A stretch of DNA of 62,587 nt from Yoonia sp. (GTDB lineage: Bacteria; Pseudomonadota; Alphaproteobacteria; Rhodobacterales; Rhodobacteraceae), in the NCBI RefSeq assembly GCF_017854415.1, contig NZ_JAFMHR010000002.1, positions 1-62,587 of the forward strand, in the 5' to 3' direction. A program made the position numbers and the translations under genes. The notes below the pieces were generated by a model. That model worked only from the letters and a program-made list of their open reading frames with translations, had not been told where the DNA came from and ran no database searches. Positions 60,208-62,587 of the stretch are shown piece by piece; position 1 is the stretch's first letter, and each line of letters opens with the position of its first letter.

Positions 60208-60260
60208 GGTGATTTAGGTATAAATTTGTTTGTTGTCAGGGGCTTGTATTTTTCATAAAG

Positions 60261-60275
60261 TGAAATCGAATTTCA
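60261..60275. promoter_or_regulatory. Candidate BhcR operator 2
   Basis: TGAAAT and ATTTCA flank CGA, a perfect 6-3-6 palindrome 15 bases upstream of the bhcR start. It shares the TGAAA half-site with operator 1 and is placed to allow autorepression. Confidence 0.55.
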
Positions 60276-60290
60276 AAATTGGAAATATTC

Positions 60291-61115
60291 ATGCAAGATG
60301 ACGTAAAGCGCGGTCGCGGCAGGCCCAAAGCGTGGGACGACAAGGGCACGCAGAATACCATCAAGTCCCTTGATCGGGCGCTAGAGGTCTTGGTGCAGTT
60401 AGGCGAGATGCAGGGAGGCACGTTATCGCAAGTCGCAGGCGCGCTTGATCAGTCACCTGCAACGGTTTACCGCGTTCTGACCACTTTTCAGGGGCGCGGC
60501 TTTGTAGACTTTGACGAGCAAACCCAAGTTTGGACCATTGGACCCGCTGCATTCTTAACGGGATCTCAATTCTTGCGGCGCACATCATTGGTGGAACGCG
60601 CTCGCCCGATTATGCGCGAACTGATGGAAGCGACAGGTGAAACGGCGAACCTAGGGATCGAGCGTGACGGGATGGTATTATTTTTGGGGCAAGTCGAAAC
60701 CCACGCAACAATTCGTGCCTTTTTTCCACCCGGAACTGCGTCAGCGATGCATGCGTCGGGCATAGGTAAAGCTTTGCTCTGCCGGATGGATGACAAACGC
60801 CAAAGACAGGTCTTGGCGGCCAGCCAGCTGGAACAATACACGCCCTTCACCCTGACTGATCCAGAAGCAATGATCGCCGATCTGCGCGCATCCAAGACGC
60901 GCGGATACGCCGTGGACGCAGAAGAGCGCAACATCGGAATGCGCTGTATCGCAGCACCCGTGTTCAACGTATTCGGAGAGGTCGTCGCCGGTATTTCAGT
61001 CTCTGGCCCAACAACGCGCATCACCGAAGACCGTATTGATGCGCTTGCTGCGCATGTGATGGACGCGGCCGCGCGTTTGACCCGTGCGATTGGCGGTAAC
61101 AACCGTCCCGCGTGA
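60291..61115 (+). CDS. bhcR: IclR-family regulator BhcR
   Basis: About 274 residues. An Arg/Lys-rich N-terminus (KRGRGRPKAWDD), a winged HTH (about 25-85; TLSQVAGALDQSPATVYRVL) and an effector domain (about 110-265; RAFFPPGTASAMHASGIGKALLC, NIGMRCIAAPVFN) of the IclR type. BhcR controls the cycle in response to glyoxylate in characterised strains. It is divergent from bhcA. The track's TTG start lies four codons earlier; the ATG at 60291 with GGAAA upstream is preferred. Confidence 0.88.
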   Translation: MQDDVKRGRGRPKAWDDKGTQNTIKSLDRALEVLVQLGEMQGGTLSQVAGALDQSPATVYRVLTTFQGRGFVDFDEQTQVWTIGPAAFLTGSQFLRRTSLVERARPIMRELMEATGETANLGIERDGMVLFLGQVETHATIRAFFPPGTASAMHASGIGKALLCRMDDKRQRQVLAASQLEQYTPFTLTDPEAMIADLRASKTRGYAVDAEERNIGMRCIAAPVFNVFGEVVAGISVSGPTTRITEDRIDALAAHVMDAAARLTRAIGGNNRPA

Positions 61116-61120
61116 TCGGC

Positions 61121-61324
61121 CTAACGTTTGGTCGAGCGAATAGCGCTGTTCTTATAGTTGGGATCATCCACAATCGGGTGATCGACAGTGCGGTCGTGCA
61201 GGTCTGTGAATGCAGGCCTTGGTTGCGAAATCCGTGCCCAAAGTCTGCGCGCAAAGAATTGCAAAATAACTACAATCAGAAAGAACGCGCCAAGTGCGGA
61301 CAAAATCGACCACATGTCCACCAT
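61121..61324 (-). CDS. Possible small membrane protein
   Basis: About 67 residues with one strong hydrophobic helix (ILSALGAFFLIVVILQFFARRLW) and a charged tail (TVDHPIVDDPNYKN). It ends six bases from the bhcR stop in convergent orientation. The longer track ORF starts at GTG without a clear ribosome-binding site; the ATG at 61324 is chosen only because it precedes the helix. No family recognised. It may be a real inner-membrane protein or a chance ORF. Confidence 0.4.
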   Translation of the reverse strand: MVDMWSILSALGAFFLIVVILQFFARRLWARISQPRPAFTDLHDRTVDHPIVDDPNYKNSAIRSTKR

Positions 61325-61550
61325 GATGCACGCGCCATCTGCACCAAAAACAATGGCGTAAAGGATGCTGACTGTCTGAGTGCATGCGTCGAACACGGTG
61401 TGTGCCTCGTTGATTTAGGGCATCTTAGCAGCGTCTGATTTCAAGAGCAAAGGTAGCGTCGCAGAAAGGCCGCGACAGTGCGTTATTCTGCATGACTTTC
61501 GCACAATCGGTTCTTAGGGTTTTGCTTGTAACACCTGACCGGAGATCGCG

Positions 61551-62587
61551 ATGCAGTTTGGCCTTACCGACGAGCAACAAATGATTGTGGATACCGTCCG
61601 TAGTTTTGTTGAGAACGAGATCTACCCTCACGAGGATGCGGTCGAACGCAGTGGCGAGGTGCCGCAGGAAATAGCGGACGAGATCAAGCGAAAGACAATC
61701 GAACTTGGCTTCTACGCCTGCAACTTTCCCGAAGACGTAGGCGGCGCTGGCCTGTCCCACGTTGATTTCGCGCTTGTCGAGCGTGAATTGGGCCGTGGTT
61801 CAATGGCGTTGAACCATTTCTTTGGCCGCCCCCAGAACATTCTGATGGCTTGCAAAGACGATCAGGTTGATCGCTATTTGCTGCCCGCCGTGCGCGGTGA
61901 ACGTATGGATGCGCTGGCGATGACCGAACCAGACGCCGGATCGGATGTGCGTGGCATGAAGTGTAGTGCCGTACGGGACGGGGGTGATTGGGTTTTGAAC
62001 GGGTCAAAACACTTTATCTCCGGTGCGGACCACGCGGATTTCTTCATTGTTTTTGTGGCGACAGGTGTTGATGACACGCCGCGCGGCCCCAAAAAACGGA
62101 TCACAACCTTTCTGGTCGATCGCGGCACGCCGGGCTTTGAGGTGCGCGATGGGTACGCTTCGGTCAGCCACCGGGGCTACAAAAACTGCATCCTTGATTT
62201 CGACAATTGCCGTCTGCCCGATGCCCAAGTGTTAGGCGAGGTCGATGGTGGTTTCGCTGTAATGAATGAATGGCTTTATGCCACACGCATCACGGTCGCG
62301 ACCATGTCCGTTGGGCGTGCGCGGCGTTGTTTTGACTATGCGCTGAATTATGCCGCCGAGCGAAAGCAATTTGGCCAACCGATTGGCAAATTTCAGGGCG
62401 TCAGTTTCCAGATTGCCGATATGATTACCGAAATTGATGCCGCTGATATGCTGACCCTCGCCGCTGCATGGCGTCTTGACGAAGGGCTGCCCGCGAACCG
62501 TGAAATTGCATCTGCCAAGGTGTACGCGACCGAAATGCTTGCCCGCGTCACTGATGCGACGCTGCAAATCTACGGTGGCATGGGCCT
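61551..62587 (+). CDS. Acyl-CoA dehydrogenase, 3'-truncated by the window edge
   Basis: 345 codons are visible and the frame runs off the end. ATG with GGAG six bases upstream. The start MQFGLTDEQQMIVDTVRSFV, the FAD/acyl site AMTEPDAGSDVRGMK, FISGADHADFF, and AERKQFGQPIGKFQGVSFQIADM are typical; the last visible residues TLQIYGGMG lie near the usual catalytic and FAD-binding region of the C-terminal domain. It oxidises an acyl-CoA and passes electrons to ETF. The acyl chain is unknown. It may head an operon beyond the window. Confidence 0.9.
   Translation, partial: MQFGLTDEQQMIVDTVRSFVENEIYPHEDAVERSGEVPQEIADEIKRKTIELGFYACNFPEDVGGAGLSHVDFALVERELGRGSMALNHFFGRPQNILMACKDDQVDRYLLPAVRGERMDALAMTEPDAGSDVRGMKCSAVRDGGDWVLNGSKHFISGADHADFFIVFVATGVDDTPRGPKKRITTFLVDRGTPGFEVRDGYASVSHRGYKNCILDFDNCRLPDAQVLGEVDGGFAVMNEWLYATRITVATMSVGRARRCFDYALNYAAERKQFGQPIGKFQGVSFQIADMITEIDAADMLTLAAAWRLDEGLPANREIASAKVYATEMLARVTDATLQIYGGMG

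Noticed and set aside
1-62587. CRISPR arrays, tRNA or rRNA genes, transposases, integrases, phage genes
   Set aside because: No regularly spaced direct repeats, no TTCGAATC-type T-arm with acceptor stem, and no recombinase or transposase domain was seen in any supported ORF.

Overview
The window reads as a chromosome segment of a marine alphaproteobacterium of the roseobacter group (Rhodobacteraceae). The grounds are gene content (a beta-hydroxyaspartate cycle operon, glycine-betaine demethylation by FAD-GcvT dehydrogenases, aerobic-type cobalamin synthesis, BluB, a two-domain ALDH16-type dehydrogenase beside deoC, DUF1523 and Lin0512 family genes), moderate-to-high GC, very tight ATGA/TGATG gene overlaps, and a dispersed GC-rich repeat ending in AAGAAG that I associate with this family. 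A Loktanella/Octadecabacter-like genome is possible, but the species cannot be fixed from sequence reading alone. No rRNA, tRNA, CRISPR array, transposase or prophage was seen.

Layout. 1-0.7 kb: end of a gene that may be a C-terminal processing protease, a terminator and a DUF1203-type gene. 0.7-9.0 kb, minus strand: a compact operon that can take glycine betaine to glycine. It holds an XRE-cupin regulator, a Gfa-type formaldehyde-linked protein, a dimethylglycine dehydrogenase-like enzyme, a PNPOx-fold protein, a homocysteine methyltransferase, a GlxA-type regulator and a sarcosine dehydrogenase-like enzyme. 9-15 kb: assorted metabolism (free methionine sulfoxide reductase, MDR dehydrogenase, gamma-glutamyltransferase family, FMN reductase, ThDP enzyme). 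15-23 kb and 29-39 kb: two blocks of cobalamin genes (bluB, two Lin0512 genes, cobO, cobN, cobW; cbiB, cobC, DUF1636, cbiX, cobH, cobL, cobI, cbiG-cobJ, cobM), separated by smc, an M19 dipeptidase and a lytic transglycosylase. 39-43.5 kb: a PatB/MalY-type lyase, three tandem peptide deformylase genes (the third looks catalytically dead) and fmt. 43.6-50.6 kb: a seven-gene same-strand cassette of uncharacterised proteins (a coiled-coil protein, an unknown soluble protein, an AAA ATPase, three small membrane proteins and a DUF6638-type protein). It is the best candidate here for an undescribed system. 50.6-54.9 kb: ALDH16-type dehydrogenase, deoC and an AraC regulator. 55-61 kb: rpe, then bhcD, bhcC, bhcB and bhcA with divergent bhcR. 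61.5 kb to the end: a truncated acyl-CoA dehydrogenase gene.

How parts fit together. Betaine demethylation yields glycine and C1 units, and the beta-hydroxyaspartate cycle joins glycine with glyoxylate, so the two systems could share a glycine pool (inference). The cobalamin genes mix aerobic (CobN, CobI/J/M/L/H) and anaerobic-type (CbiX, CbiG, CbiB) names. CobA, CobG/CobZ, CobF, CobK, CobB, CobQ, CobST, CobU/P and CobV are not in the window and must lie elsewhere or be replaced. Eight copies of a short repeat, mostly just after stop codons, punctuate the region. One copy lies inside cobN and is translated. Starts were moved from the ORF track where a Shine-Dalgarno sequence or a 1-4 base overlap with the upstream gene favoured an internal codon.
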